NCBI GenBank assembly: GCA_024304995.1
Contig: JAMWZD010000001.1
Location: 767,472 to 831,471, forward strand
Direction of reading: 5' to 3'
DNA length: 64,000 nucleotides
Source: Rickettsiales bacterium
GTDB taxonomy: Bacteria; Pseudomonadota; Alphaproteobacteria; Rickettsiales; UBA998
Positions 37,022 through 44,760 of this stretch are shown piece by piece (within the stretch, counting starts at the first letter, position 1; the number at the start of each line of letters is the position of its first letter). The notes beneath the pieces were generated by a model. It made no database searches, was not told where the DNA came from, and saw only the letters and a program-made list of their open reading frames with translations. The position numbers were made by a program, and so were the translations under genes.

Positions 37022-38341
37022 ATGACGGACAAAAAAACAGATAAAGATGTGAAAAAACCAGAGGGCGCTGCGCCAACTGACAAAAACTCTGCGGAGAAAG
37101 ACAAAAAGCCTGCGGAAAATAAACCATTATCTAAAACGGTCAAAGGCGATGCGCCTGAAGATTCTAACGATATTTTTCAAAAAACGGGAACGACTCGTCA
37201 TTTAAAAGCCTTTGTGTTCCTGATTATTTTGTTTACGGTGATAGGGATGGTGTGGCAGAATCGTGATCGGATTGATGATGTGAAAACTAAAATCACCCGC
37301 ACCTTCAACGGTATTGGGGACGGATTTGGTTTTGCGAGTGACACACCAACGCACAAGAAGCTGGATGTGTTTAAGGCGGGAGATGAGCAACCGCAAAAAG
37401 AAGCATTATCCCCAAAAAAACCTGCAGCAGATATTCCAGAACGCGCCGATATGACATTGGCAGAAAAAGTTGCTGAGAATAATGGTGAACAAACAGCACC
37501 CGCTGAAGACGAAAACACAAAAGATATTACACCGTCAGACACAGAAGAAGCTGATATTCCCGACCCTGTGTTATTTCCCGATATTTTATCAGATGTTATT
37601 GATGATACGGTGGATGAAGTTACCATACCCGAATCCATACAGGAAAATCCAACGCAGGATGAAGATGAGGCTCAGGAACGTGAAGAAAGCGCGGTGACTG
37701 CAGTTGAAGAAAATGCAGAAAAATTGCAGCGCCTGAACGCAGAAAATGATGCGTTAGAACAACGTTATCAGGAAAAAATTGATGCACTGGAAGCTGAACT
37801 GTCAACGTTACGGGGATCACTGAAAAAAGCAAAGCGTGACACGAAAGAGCAGCGTGAATTGCTGAAACGATTCCATGTATTTTCCGAGCTGATGCTGGAA
37901 GGGAAGAACGCAGAAACTGCTTACAGGCGTTTAATGAAATATGCTCCTGAATATATTGAAGATGATATGGCGTTTTTTGCCCCATTAGTGACCACGGGCA
38001 TTGCGGATATTGACCAGTTGAAAGCGTTATTTTCCCGTTCAGTGGAAGCAGCGTTTTCACCATCACAACCAGAAGAAGCTGCGGGTGCATGGGCACATGC
38101 AACACATTGGTTTAAATCTTTAGTGGTGGTGCGCAAAACAGGGTTTCACGAAGGGGAAGATGATGAAACCATCATAGCCAGAGCTGAACAGGAATTGCAG
38201 CAGGGTGATGTGGATCAGGCAATCAGTGAACTTGAAGGATTAAGTGTAGAGAACAGCAAATATTTCTCAGACTTCATGCGTAAGGCACGTATCAATATTC
38301 AGGCGCGCCACAAACTTAAAAAGATGCGGGACATCCTATGA
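37022..38341 (+). CDS. Mic60/mitofilin-like inner-membrane protein
   Basis: The 439-residue protein has a Lys-rich disordered N-terminus, one transmembrane helix (about 61-78, LKAFVFLIILFTVIGMVW), an acidic linker, a coiled coil (about 220-290, AEKLQRLNAENDALEQRYQE) and a C-terminal mitofilin-type helical domain (about 295-435). It overlaps hemY by 4 bp. Alphaproteobacterial Mic60, the ancestor of the mitochondrial cristae-organising protein, shows the same topology and hemY linkage. Sequence conservation is low, so the call relies on architecture and context. Confidence 0.8.
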   Translation: MTDKKTDKDVKKPEGAAPTDKNSAEKDKKPAENKPLSKTVKGDAPEDSNDIFQKTGTTRHLKAFVFLIILFTVIGMVWQNRDRIDDVKTKITRTFNGIGDGFGFASDTPTHKKLDVFKAGDEQPQKEALSPKKPAADIPERADMTLAEKVAENNGEQTAPAEDENTKDITPSDTEEADIPDPVLFPDILSDVIDDTVDEVTIPESIQENPTQDEDEAQEREESAVTAVEENAEKLQRLNAENDALEQRYQEKIDALEAELSTLRGSLKKAKRDTKEQRELLKRFHVFSELMLEGKNAETAYRRLMKYAPEYIEDDMAFFAPLVTTGIADIDQLKALFSRSVEAAFSPSQPEEAAGAWAHATHWFKSLVVVRKTGFHEGEDDETIIARAEQELQQGDVDQAISELEGLSVENSKYFSDFMRKARINIQARHKLKKMRDIL

Positions 38342-39678
38342 CGCTGATTCGGATTATATTGCTGATATTATTTATTGCACTCATTGCAGGCGCATCATTA
38401 TGGGTGAGCAACAATCCTGGCAATCTGGAATTAGAGTGGCTGGGATATAGCATTCAGACATCTTTCTGGGTGGTGCTGGTTGCAACATTGCTGGTGATCA
38501 TTGCTTCATGCTTCCTGTTCTGGGTGGTAATGAAATTATTTTATCATGCAAAATCCTTCAAAAAAGGGCGTGCGCTGAAACATCATGATAAAGCATATGA
38601 GACATTTACTGATATTATCGTGGCACTATCACTCCATAATTATGATCAGGCAGATGCGTTGCTGAAAAAAACAAAGCGCAATATTGGTGACAATTCATTA
38701 ACAGCTTTGCTGGAAGCGCATCTGGCATCTAAACAGGGCAATGAAGTTCAAAAAATTGAATCCTTTCAGAAATTATCTGACTATGAGCAGACTCATTATC
38801 TGGCTGCCCGTGCTTTAACTCGTCAGCATATTATGCAACATAATGATGCAGATGCGATGGAACAGGCAAAGCGTGCTTATAAATTGCGTCCTGACATTAA
38901 AGATTCGGTGGTTGCCTATCTGGATCGGCTATTGCTTGCGTCTGAATATAATGAAGCACGCAGTGTCGTTACTGTTGCATCACGGCAGAAAGTGATCACG
39001 AAACAGGAAAAAGACCATTTTAATGCGCTGATATATTATGTGCAATATAGCCACGGTGAAATTGGCGATAAAAACCATTTGAAGAAATCATTTGAAACCT
39101 CGCCTGCATTTGTGCCATCATATCATTACATCACCATGCTATGCGCAGAAGGCAATGAACGTGCTGGCTTTAAAGCATTGTGCAAAGCGTGGAAAGTAGC
39201 GCCACATGCAAAATTAAATGACATTTTTGTAGAACATTTTGTTGGTGACACTGACAAATCCATCAAACGTGCGCAGCTCCTGCTTAGAATGCATCCTGAA
39301 CATATTGAGAGCCATATCCTGCTTGGCAAAGTCGCTGTGCTGACGCAGCAATGGAGTCTGGCAAGAAATCATCTGAAAGCCGCATTGGAAATTGAGCCGC
39401 AAATGCGCATTTTCCGATTGATGGCAACACTGGAACGCGAAGAATTGCAGGATAACGAAAAGGCTAATCAATGGCTTGAGCGTTTGAAACATGCCCGCCC
39501 TGACCCATCATGGCACTGCCGCATGTGCGGATATAACGCAGCAGACTGGAAAATGCACTGCATCTCCTGCGACGCATTTGACAGTTTTGACTGGCATAAT
39601 ATGCCGTTAGCGGGTGCGCAGCCTGCATCTGGACATCTGACAAATGTTAACGCACCATTAGATTTTCTCGAGACATAA
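38338..39678 (+). CDS. hemY: HemY-like tetratricopeptide membrane protein with zinc-ribbon tail
   Basis: The 446-residue protein has two N-terminal transmembrane helices (about 4-24 and 41-64) and the HemY-N signature (ASLWVSNNPGNLELEWLGY). A TPR-rich cytoplasmic or periplasmic part follows (about 85-385, e.g. ALLEAHLASKQGNE). At the C-terminus four Cys (394, 397, 408, 411; CRMCGYNAADWKMHCISC) form a rubredoxin-like knuckle pair followed by FDSFDWHNM. This is the family named HemY in proteobacterial heme operons, not protoporphyrinogen oxidase. The zinc knuckle resembles that of LapB/YciM. It overlaps mic60 (ATGA). Confidence 0.88.
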   Translation: MTLIRIILLILFIALIAGASLWVSNNPGNLELEWLGYSIQTSFWVVLVATLLVIIASCFLFWVVMKLFYHAKSFKKGRALKHHDKAYETFTDIIVALSLHNYDQADALLKKTKRNIGDNSLTALLEAHLASKQGNEVQKIESFQKLSDYEQTHYLAARALTRQHIMQHNDADAMEQAKRAYKLRPDIKDSVVAYLDRLLLASEYNEARSVVTVASRQKVITKQEKDHFNALIYYVQYSHGEIGDKNHLKKSFETSPAFVPSYHYITMLCAEGNERAGFKALCKAWKVAPHAKLNDIFVEHFVGDTDKSIKRAQLLLRMHPEHIESHILLGKVAVLTQQWSLARNHLKAALEIEPQMRIFRLMATLEREELQDNEKANQWLERLKHARPDPSWHCRMCGYNAADWKMHCISCDAFDSFDWHNMPLAGAQPASGHLTNVNAPLDFLET

Positions 39679-39704
39679 CCTATCGTCTCTTGATGCCTGC
39701 CACT

Positions 39705-39737
39705 TTATTATACTTTGCGTTTAACAGAGTATAATAA
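39705..39737. promoter_or_regulatory. Inverted repeat overlapping the symporter start codon
   Basis: Perfect 10-bp arms TTATTATACT (39705-39714) and AGTATAATAA (39728-39737) are separated by 13 bp. The second arm ends on the A of the ATG. The arms also contain TATACT/TATAAT-like -10 motifs. It could be an operator for the symporter gene or a translation-control hairpin. Confidence 0.4.
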
Positions 39738-41128
39738 TGACGACTTTTATCTTCATCGCATGTTTGCTGTTATTTGCAGCGATTGGAATTGGTTCATCCA
39801 GATTCAAAAAAAATTCCACGACGGATTATCTTCTCGCAGGGCGGGGCGTTAATCCGTGGTTTATCGCCTTATCTGCCCTATCCACCAGCCAAAGCGTATT
39901 CCTGTTCACAGGGCAGGTGGGTTACGCTTACGCAGAAGGATTATCCTCCATCTGGCTGGCGATAGGCTGGGCGGTTGGTGACTATATGGCGTGGGTTGTT
40001 GCCTTCAGGCGCATACGTGAAGTGACAGAAAAACAGCAAATAAACAGCATTTCGGGGTTGCTTGCCGTTGACGGACGCTATTGCAAAGTGGCGCGTGCTT
40101 CAGCCTCTATTATCATTATATTTTTAAGCATCTATGCCGCAGCGCAGTTGCTTGCAGGGGGCAAAGCACTCCATAGTATGTTTGGCTGGGATTATAGCAC
40201 AGGCATCATCGTTGGAAGCATCATTGTGGTGTGTTACTGCTTTTCAGGCGGCATACGCGCATCCATCTGGACAGATGCAGCCCAGACCATTGTTATGATT
40301 GGGGCGTTATTGCTGATACTGACCGTATCGCTATATCATATTGGCGGAGCAGGTGCGCTCTTGCCAAAATTATCGCAGCAATCTCCAGAGCTTGTTGCGC
40401 TCCTGCCAGATTCATTAATGTTCGGCTTTGGCGCATTTTTCATTGGCTGGATTGTTGCTGGCTTTGGGGCTATCGGACAGCCGCATATTCTGGTGCGCGC
40501 TATGGCAATAGACTCTGCAGATAATATTGCAAAAGCACGTAACATACGCGCAGTCTGTGGCATTATCACTGCGTTCAGTGCAATTGCCATTGGTTTGAGT
40601 GCCAGAATATTACTGCCTGAGCTGGATGATCCAGAGCTGGCGATGCTGAACCTCTCTGAACTCTATCTGCCAGAAGCGCTTACAGGGCTGGTCATGGCAG
40701 GGTTGTTTGCGGCAATCATCTCAACGGCAGACTCTCAGATTCTTTCATGTTCTGCTGCCATCACGCAACATATCATTCCGAATATATCCAAATCCGTTAT
40801 TGCTGCGAAAACGGCGACATTATGTCTGTCAGTTTTTATTTGCTGCATAGCATTGTTAAATAATGACAGTATCTTTTCACTGATTACCTTTTCATGGTCT
40901 GCGCTTGCATCGGCACTTGGAATTGTCATTCTGCTACGTTTATGGGACAGGAAGTTGGGGGCGCTGGAAACATTATGTATTATGGTAAGTGGGTTGGCAG
41001 TGGCGTGCAGCTGGCGCTCGCTGGGCTATGCTTCATCTCTTTATGAAGTGTTGCCAGGGATGGCTGCTGCTACAGGCATGTATGGCGTTATTTTGCTGGT
41101 GCGCAAACGCAGGCTGGTGCTGCATTAA
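39737..41128 (+). CDS. Sodium:solute symporter (SSS) family transporter
   Basis: The 463-residue membrane protein has about 13 helices. Typical SSS segments are STTDYLLAGRGVNPWFIALS with the following SALSTSQSVFLFTGQVGYAY, the TM5-like CYCFSGGIRASIWTDAAQTI, FGAIGQPHILVRAM, and LPEALTGLVMAGLFAAIIST with the sodium-site Ser/Thr in ADSQILSCSAAI. This most resembles the PutP/PanF branch, but the substrate cannot be read from the sequence. It converges with pleD, overlapping by 4 bp. Confidence 0.9.
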   Translation: MTTFIFIACLLLFAAIGIGSSRFKKNSTTDYLLAGRGVNPWFIALSALSTSQSVFLFTGQVGYAYAEGLSSIWLAIGWAVGDYMAWVVAFRRIREVTEKQQINSISGLLAVDGRYCKVARASASIIIIFLSIYAAAQLLAGGKALHSMFGWDYSTGIIVGSIIVVCYCFSGGIRASIWTDAAQTIVMIGALLLILTVSLYHIGGAGALLPKLSQQSPELVALLPDSLMFGFGAFFIGWIVAGFGAIGQPHILVRAMAIDSADNIAKARNIRAVCGIITAFSAIAIGLSARILLPELDDPELAMLNLSELYLPEALTGLVMAGLFAAIISTADSQILSCSAAITQHIIPNISKSVIAAKTATLCLSVFICCIALLNNDSIFSLITFSWSALASALGIVILLRLWDRKLGALETLCIMVSGLAVACSWRSLGYASSLYEVLPGMAAATGMYGVILLVRKRRLVLH

Positions 41129-42621
41129 AATTTATTATAATCATACCGCGTGGGATGCACTTCAGGCTGCACAGATGGTGAGGCACTATATGTCCCCACA
41201 GGTTTAAACACAGAATTTCCTGCGCTGCCACCAGGAGACAACACCGCAGGAACAGGGCATACACGGTTTCTGCCACCATTTTTTGCATCATAGAGCGCAT
41301 TATCTGCGCGTTTAATGAGGGCAGATGTATTATCATTCAACATGCCCAATTCGGCAATCCCAATACTTACAGTTTTTGTAATCTGCCCTTCTTCATGTGA
41401 TATGCTGAAAGGATAATTGGCAATGTGATTGCGCACGCGTTCTGCCAGATGAAAAGCATCAGATAAAATTGTCTCAGGCAGTAGCACCATAAATTCTTCC
41501 CCGCCAATACGCGCGACCAGGTCTGAACTGCGCACCGCATCCACAATGCGTTTGGCAAGCTGCTGCAGAATTTCATCCCCCACATCATGCCCATACGTGT
41601 CGTTCACTGGTTTGAAATGGTCCATGTCCAGAATCATCAAAGAGAAAGGCTTGCGATTCTGGATGGATTGATTCACGATGTTCTGAATATGCGCATCAAG
41701 GAAGTTTCGGTTATACAACCCTGTCAGACTGTCAGTAATTGCCATAGAGACACTAGCCTGATAATTTGATTTTAGTGCATCCTGATATTTCTTGCGGCGA
41801 ATCTGTGTCTTGATGCGTGCTTCCATCTCATTGAGTTCAACAGGCACAGTGAGATAGTCATTAATGCCCAGCTCCAGCCCTTTCAGCATGAGATGGGTTT
41901 CTTCTTCATCCACCAACACAATGGTGGGTACATTGCGCAGATGTTCCACATTTTTCAGTTGTGCCGCCAGCCGCATTCCGTCCGTGTCCATCAACATGGT
42001 GGAAATCACAATAAGATCTGTCTGTATCTGATTTTCTTTCAGCACATTAAATGCTTCTTCATGATCCTGATAATGATGCACATCATAGGTAGAGTTCAAA
42101 CGCTCTAAGATATTGCGTGACTGCACCATATCATCTTCTACCAGTACGATATGTGAGCCAGATACATCTGCCGTGAAGCTGTTTTCTTCTTCACTCAGCA
42201 CGCCAACTTCTTTTCCTGTCTTGTCTCGCAGGCGAAGTTCATCCAGCAGCACTTTAATTCGCACGAGAGATTTTACACGGGCAAATAATGCGGTATCATT
42301 AATTGGTTTGGTGATGAAGTCATCTGCGCCTGCTTCCAGCCCCTTCACGCGGTCAGATACATCACTTAACGCTGTTACCATCACTACGGGAATATGGGAT
42401 ATTTCAATATCCGCCTTGATGCGGCGGCATACTTCAAAGCCGTCAATACCAGGCATCATCACATCGAGCAGCACCATATCAGGTTTGTGTTCACGAATCT
42501 GCTCAAGCGCTTTGAACCCGTCCTCCGCCGTGATAACATCATAATATTCGCTCGCCAGCTTGGCTTCGAGAAGTTTTACGTTTGCGGGTATATCATCAAC
42601 AACGAGGATTAATGCAGTCAT
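41125..42621 (-). CDS. pleD: PleD-type response regulator diguanylate cyclase (REC-REC-GGDEF)
   Basis: The 498-residue protein follows Caulobacter PleD. REC1 (about 1-120) has phosphoacceptor Asp53 in MVLLDVMMPGIDGFE. REC2 (about 155-270) lacks the phospho-Asp (VISTMLMD with Ser at that position), as in the adaptor domain of PleD. The GGDEF domain (about 290-460) has GGEEF at 373-377 and the inhibitory I-site RSSD at 364-367. After it comes a Pro/Ser-rich tail. It makes c-di-GMP on phosphorylation. It follows divK with a 6-bp gap. The last four bases overlap the convergent symporter gene. Confidence 0.94.
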   Translation of the reverse strand: MTALILVVDDIPANVKLLEAKLASEYYDVITAEDGFKALEQIREHKPDMVLLDVMMPGIDGFEVCRRIKADIEISHIPVVMVTALSDVSDRVKGLEAGADDFITKPINDTALFARVKSLVRIKVLLDELRLRDKTGKEVGVLSEEENSFTADVSGSHIVLVEDDMVQSRNILERLNSTYDVHHYQDHEEAFNVLKENQIQTDLIVISTMLMDTDGMRLAAQLKNVEHLRNVPTIVLVDEEETHLMLKGLELGINDYLTVPVELNEMEARIKTQIRRKKYQDALKSNYQASVSMAITDSLTGLYNRNFLDAHIQNIVNQSIQNRKPFSLMILDMDHFKPVNDTYGHDVGDEILQQLAKRIVDAVRSSDLVARIGGEEFMVLLPETILSDAFHLAERVRNHIANYPFSISHEEGQITKTVSIGIAELGMLNDNTSALIKRADNALYDAKNGGRNRVCPVPAVLSPGGSAGNSVFKPVGTYSASPSVQPEVHPTRYDYNKF

Positions 42622-42627
42622 GGGAAG

Positions 42628-43062
42628 TTATTGTGCCTCTTGGGCTTTAGGTTCTAAAAAGGATTTTACGGAAGTCAGGAAGTCAACAATAGAGATAGGC
42701 TTGGACACATACCCCTCACAGCCTGCATGAAGGATTTTTTCCTCATCATTTTTCATGGCAAAAGCAGTTACGGCGATGATGGGGATGTGAGCAATTTCAG
42801 GGTCTGCCTTAATGCGCTTTGTGACTTCCAGCCCTGAAATTTCAGGCAACTGAATATCCATCAGAATCAGGTCAGGATGAATGGATTTTGTAATGTTAAT
42901 CGCTTCATAGCCTTCTTTGGTTTCAATGGTTTTATAGCCATTAGCGCCCAGAAGATCTCGGAACAGCTTGAGGTTCAAGTCATTATCCTCAACAATTAAT
43001 ATGGTTTTCTGCGGTGTGTCCAACTGTTCATCCTCTATCGTCTTTGCGCGCATATCGTACAT
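42628..43062 (-). CDS. divK: Single-domain response regulator DivK
   Basis: The 144-residue protein is one receiver domain with [18 protein letters not shown], phosphoacceptor Asp69 in [18 protein letters not shown], the [16 protein letters not shown] segment and YVSKPISI (conserved Lys). It matches DivK, the essential polarity and cell-cycle regulator of alphaproteobacteria that also controls PleD/DivJ. An 18-residue N-terminal extension precedes the usual start, and an in-frame Met at residue 4 is an alternative. divK-pleD is the standard operon. A CtrA-like half-box pair lies about 42-56 bp upstream. Confidence 0.94.
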   Translation of the reverse strand: MYDMRAKTIEDEQLDTPQKTILIVEDNDLNLKLFRDLLGANGYKTIETKEGYEAINITKSIHPDLILMDIQLPEISGLEVTKRIKADPEIAHIPIIAVTAFAMKNDEEKILHAGCEGYVSKPISIVDFLTSVKSFLEPKAQEAQ

Positions 43063-43103
43063 GTTACTACCTGTTTAGTATCTTGTAATGTAGCGTCTAA
43101 AGA

Positions 43104-43118
43104 TTAAATTAGTCTTAC
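43104..43118. promoter_or_regulatory. Candidate CtrA-type box upstream of divK
   Basis: TTAA-N7-TTAC lies 42-56 bp before the divK start and matches 7 of the 8 fixed positions of the TTAA-N7-TTAA CtrA box. The spacer is AT-rich, so chance occurrence is quite possible. The location upstream of a cell-cycle regulator is the main support. Confidence 0.3.
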
Positions 43119-43220
43119 TATTTATTGTTGCCTTATCTTCAAACATAACACAATTTGCAGAAACATTTGCATTTCATTTGTTTATTTATTATGAAGGATA
43201 AGCATTTTTTGGTGCAGTGT

Positions 43221-43297
43221 GGGGGAATAGCTCAGTTGGTTAGAGCAGGATGCTCATAACGTCTTTGTCGGGGGTTCAAGTCCCTCTTCCCCTACCA
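43221..43297 (+). tRNA. tRNA with CAT anticodon (Met or Ile2), CCA encoded
   Basis: The 77-nt cloverleaf has acceptor stem GGGGGAA/TTCCCCT (G-U first pair), D-arm GCTC-AGTTGGTTA-GAGC, anticodon stem GGATG/CGTCT with loop CTCATAA, anticodon CAT at 43255-43257, T-arm GGGGG-TTCAAGT-CCCTC and encoded CCA. The CAT anticodon with this loop occurs in both elongator Met tRNA and the lysidine-modified Ile2 tRNA. I cannot separate them without identity-element modelling. The 3' 25 bases are repeated 130 bp downstream. Confidence 0.93.
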
Positions 43298-43402
43298 GTT
43301 GCGCAAACGTTTCTTAATCAGGGTTTCCCGTGCAGCGTTTAGCACTGCTCCTGAACCCCCTTTTAATATTATGTTGCGAACAATGCGTAGCATTGCTTCG
43401 CT

Positions 43403-43427
43403 GGTTCAAGTCCCTCTTCCCCTACCA
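43403..43427 (+). repeat. Direct repeat of the tRNA 3' end (possible att site or tRNA remnant)
   Basis: The 25 bases ending in CTTCCCCTACCA are identical to tRNA positions 43273-43297 (T-loop, T-stem 3' side, acceptor 3' strand and CCA). The spacing is 130 bp. This looks like the duplicated core left by tRNA-targeted integration, or a decayed second tRNA. No integrase is nearby. The intervening 105 bp (43298-43402) contain a CAATGC-GTA-GCATTG hairpin and no gene. Confidence 0.8.
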
Positions 43428-43468
43428 TTTACACATAAAAAGCATTGAGAATGCTTTTTATGTGTAAA
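43428..43468. other. Perfect 19-bp-arm hairpin immediately after the tRNA repeat
   Basis: Arms TTTACACATAAAAAGCATT (43428-43446) and its exact complement (43450-43468) enclose a 3-nt loop, GAG. It starts directly at the last base of the duplicated tRNA end. It could be a strong terminator-like or recombination structure. From here to 43681 I see no convincing gene. Confidence 0.7.
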
Positions 43469-43681
43469 TCACGGTAGTCTTATCATTTGGAGGTTGAGCG
43501 ACAGCGAAGCCGAACGGATGCTTAGACGGACGTGTTCAGCTTTAGAATCTGGTGTGTAGCCTCTATATGGAATAAGCCTTCCCCCGTATTTAAAAACCAA
43601 TATAATATACTTCCCCTCAAGCCCTTTTTGCTCTATGCATAAATCACACATTCGCATACACCATTTAGGTGCATTTTTTTC

Positions 43682-43960
43682 ATGATTGATTTATTTTGCG
43701 TAGCATCATTATCCGACTACGTCTTAGTCCCCCTCTCATCCACTATCATCATTGTGCTCAGCATTTGCGCATTGATTTTATATTTCTGGATAAGCTGGGT
43801 ATTTCTGTGGGTTGTGATATCGAGCATATTATTTATCATCAACACATTGTTTGATGCGTATTTTTCGGCTGAAGATGGTATCTTTCCATTTATACTATGC
43901 TGTTTTGCGCTCATAAATACTCTACTTACCTTTTCTTTCGTACTGTCAGAAATTGGATAA
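43682..43960 (+). CDS. Small membrane protein, tandem paralogue 1
   Basis: The 92-residue protein has two strong hydrophobic spans (about 20-45 and 65-90) around a short loop with NTLFDAYFSAEDG, and ends FALINTLLTFSFVLSEIG. I do not recognise a family. The next two genes have the same size, layout and a comparable loop and C-terminus (NILFGHWIYIDEDD; NQIFKTRYRVIDGSF), which points to an old triplication. No Shine-Dalgarno sequence precedes it. Instead a T7 tract lies 1 nt before the ATG. A good intrinsic terminator follows. Confidence 0.6.
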   Translation: MIDLFCVASLSDYVLVPLSSTIIIVLSICALILYFWISWVFLWVVISSILFIINTLFDAYFSAEDGIFPFILCCFALINTLLTFSFVLSEIG

Positions 43961-43974
43961 ATAACAACACGCTA

Positions 43975-44003
43975 AAGCTCTGAAGTTCATTCGGAGCTTT
44001 TTT
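43975..44003 (+). terminator. Intrinsic terminator after tandem paralogue 1
   Basis: A 10-bp stem (AAGCTCTGAA / TTCGGAGCTT with one G-U) and a 5-nt loop are followed by a T-run, 14 bp past the stop at 43960. Confidence 0.8.
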
Positions 44004-44076
44004 ATTGCAAATTTAGTGAATTGCGATATTACTGCGTTTAACACTCGTTTATGCTTATAAAGCATCTTTTTTTCTA

Positions 44077-44346
44077 ATGAATATATTATTCGCGTTCATC
44101 AAAGACGCTGTTTTGATTACCTTCGCATGTCTTATTGCCTTGCTTATATGTGGTATCGTACTCTTAGTATCATACTATCTGTATCTGTGCATATTTTATG
44201 CTCTGGTGATGATGATAAACATATTATTTGGGCATTGGATTTATATTGATGAAGATGATAACAGGGTATTAGACTTTTTTGCCTTTTTTGGAGCTGGGAT
44301 AAACTTAGTCTGCATCATAATATATGCAGGGGAAAGATTCCTGTAA
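44077..44346 (+). CDS. Small membrane protein, tandem paralogue 2
   Basis: The 89-residue protein has hydrophobic spans at about 12-45 and 65-88 (ITFACLIALLICGIVLLVSY; FAFFGAGINLVCIIIYAG). The intervening loop NILFGHWIYIDEDDNRVLDF aligns by eye with the loops of paralogues 1 and 3. It lacks a Shine-Dalgarno sequence and has a T7 tract 3 nt before the ATG. It follows the terminator of paralogue 1, so it presumably has its own promoter in the 74-bp spacer. Confidence 0.58.
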   Translation: MNILFAFIKDAVLITFACLIALLICGIVLLVSYYLYLCIFYALVMMINILFGHWIYIDEDDNRVLDFFAFFGAGINLVCIIIYAGERFL

Positions 44347-44386
44347 CCTTTCAATAGAATACACCTTTATTGGTACTTTTTTTATT

Positions 44387-44662
44387 ATGGACATTTTCAT
44401 GCAGCTTGCGCGAGCGCTTGCAACAGGAGCGATGCTGACAGGATCACTCTTTCTTGGCATATGGCTTTGTGTGCTGTATCAAAAGCTAACATATTTCCTG
44501 ATAATGGAAATATGGTATCGTGCAGCCATGACAAGCAACCAGATATTCAAAACGCGTTATCGTGTGATTGATGGTTCTTTCACTGAAAGATTGGTGTTTT
44601 TATTTTCAATATTGAACACAATACTGACAGTGCCGCTCACCGTAGCGCTTATCATATCATAG
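44387..44662 (+). CDS. Small membrane protein, tandem paralogue 3
   Basis: The 91-residue protein (from ATG 44387) has spans at about 12-40 (TGAMLTGSLFLGIWLCVLYQ) and 68-91 (VFLFSILNTILTVPLTVALI). Its loop is NQIFKTRYRVIDGSF. I start it at 44387 rather than upstream because the T7 tract then falls 3 nt before the ATG, as in paralogue 2, and the length matches the other two. The alternative ATG at 44399 is possible. A strong terminator follows 9 bp downstream. Confidence 0.58.
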   Translation: MDIFMQLARALATGAMLTGSLFLGIWLCVLYQKLTYFLIMEIWYRAAMTSNQIFKTRYRVIDGSFTERLVFLFSILNTILTVPLTVALIIS

Positions 44663-44671
44663 ACTTCATTT

Positions 44672-44698
44672 CCTGCCACCTCTGGCGGGATTTTTTTT
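44672..44698 (+). terminator. Intrinsic terminator after tandem paralogue 3
   Basis: The stem CCTGCCA / TGGCGGG (one G-U, 4-nt loop) is followed by A and a run of eight T, 9 bp after the stop at 44662. Confidence 0.87.
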
Positions 44699-44760
44699 AA
44701 TATAGTATGCATATGGAGAAGGGTTGATATAATCTGGAACATTGCGTTTAATGCGCAGGC

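Noticed and set aside
43469-43657. 62-aa minus-strand frame with a CxxC segment
   Set aside because: It lies between hairpins in the tRNA-repeat region, has no ribosome site, and its C-terminal part reads through low-complexity repeat-like DNA.
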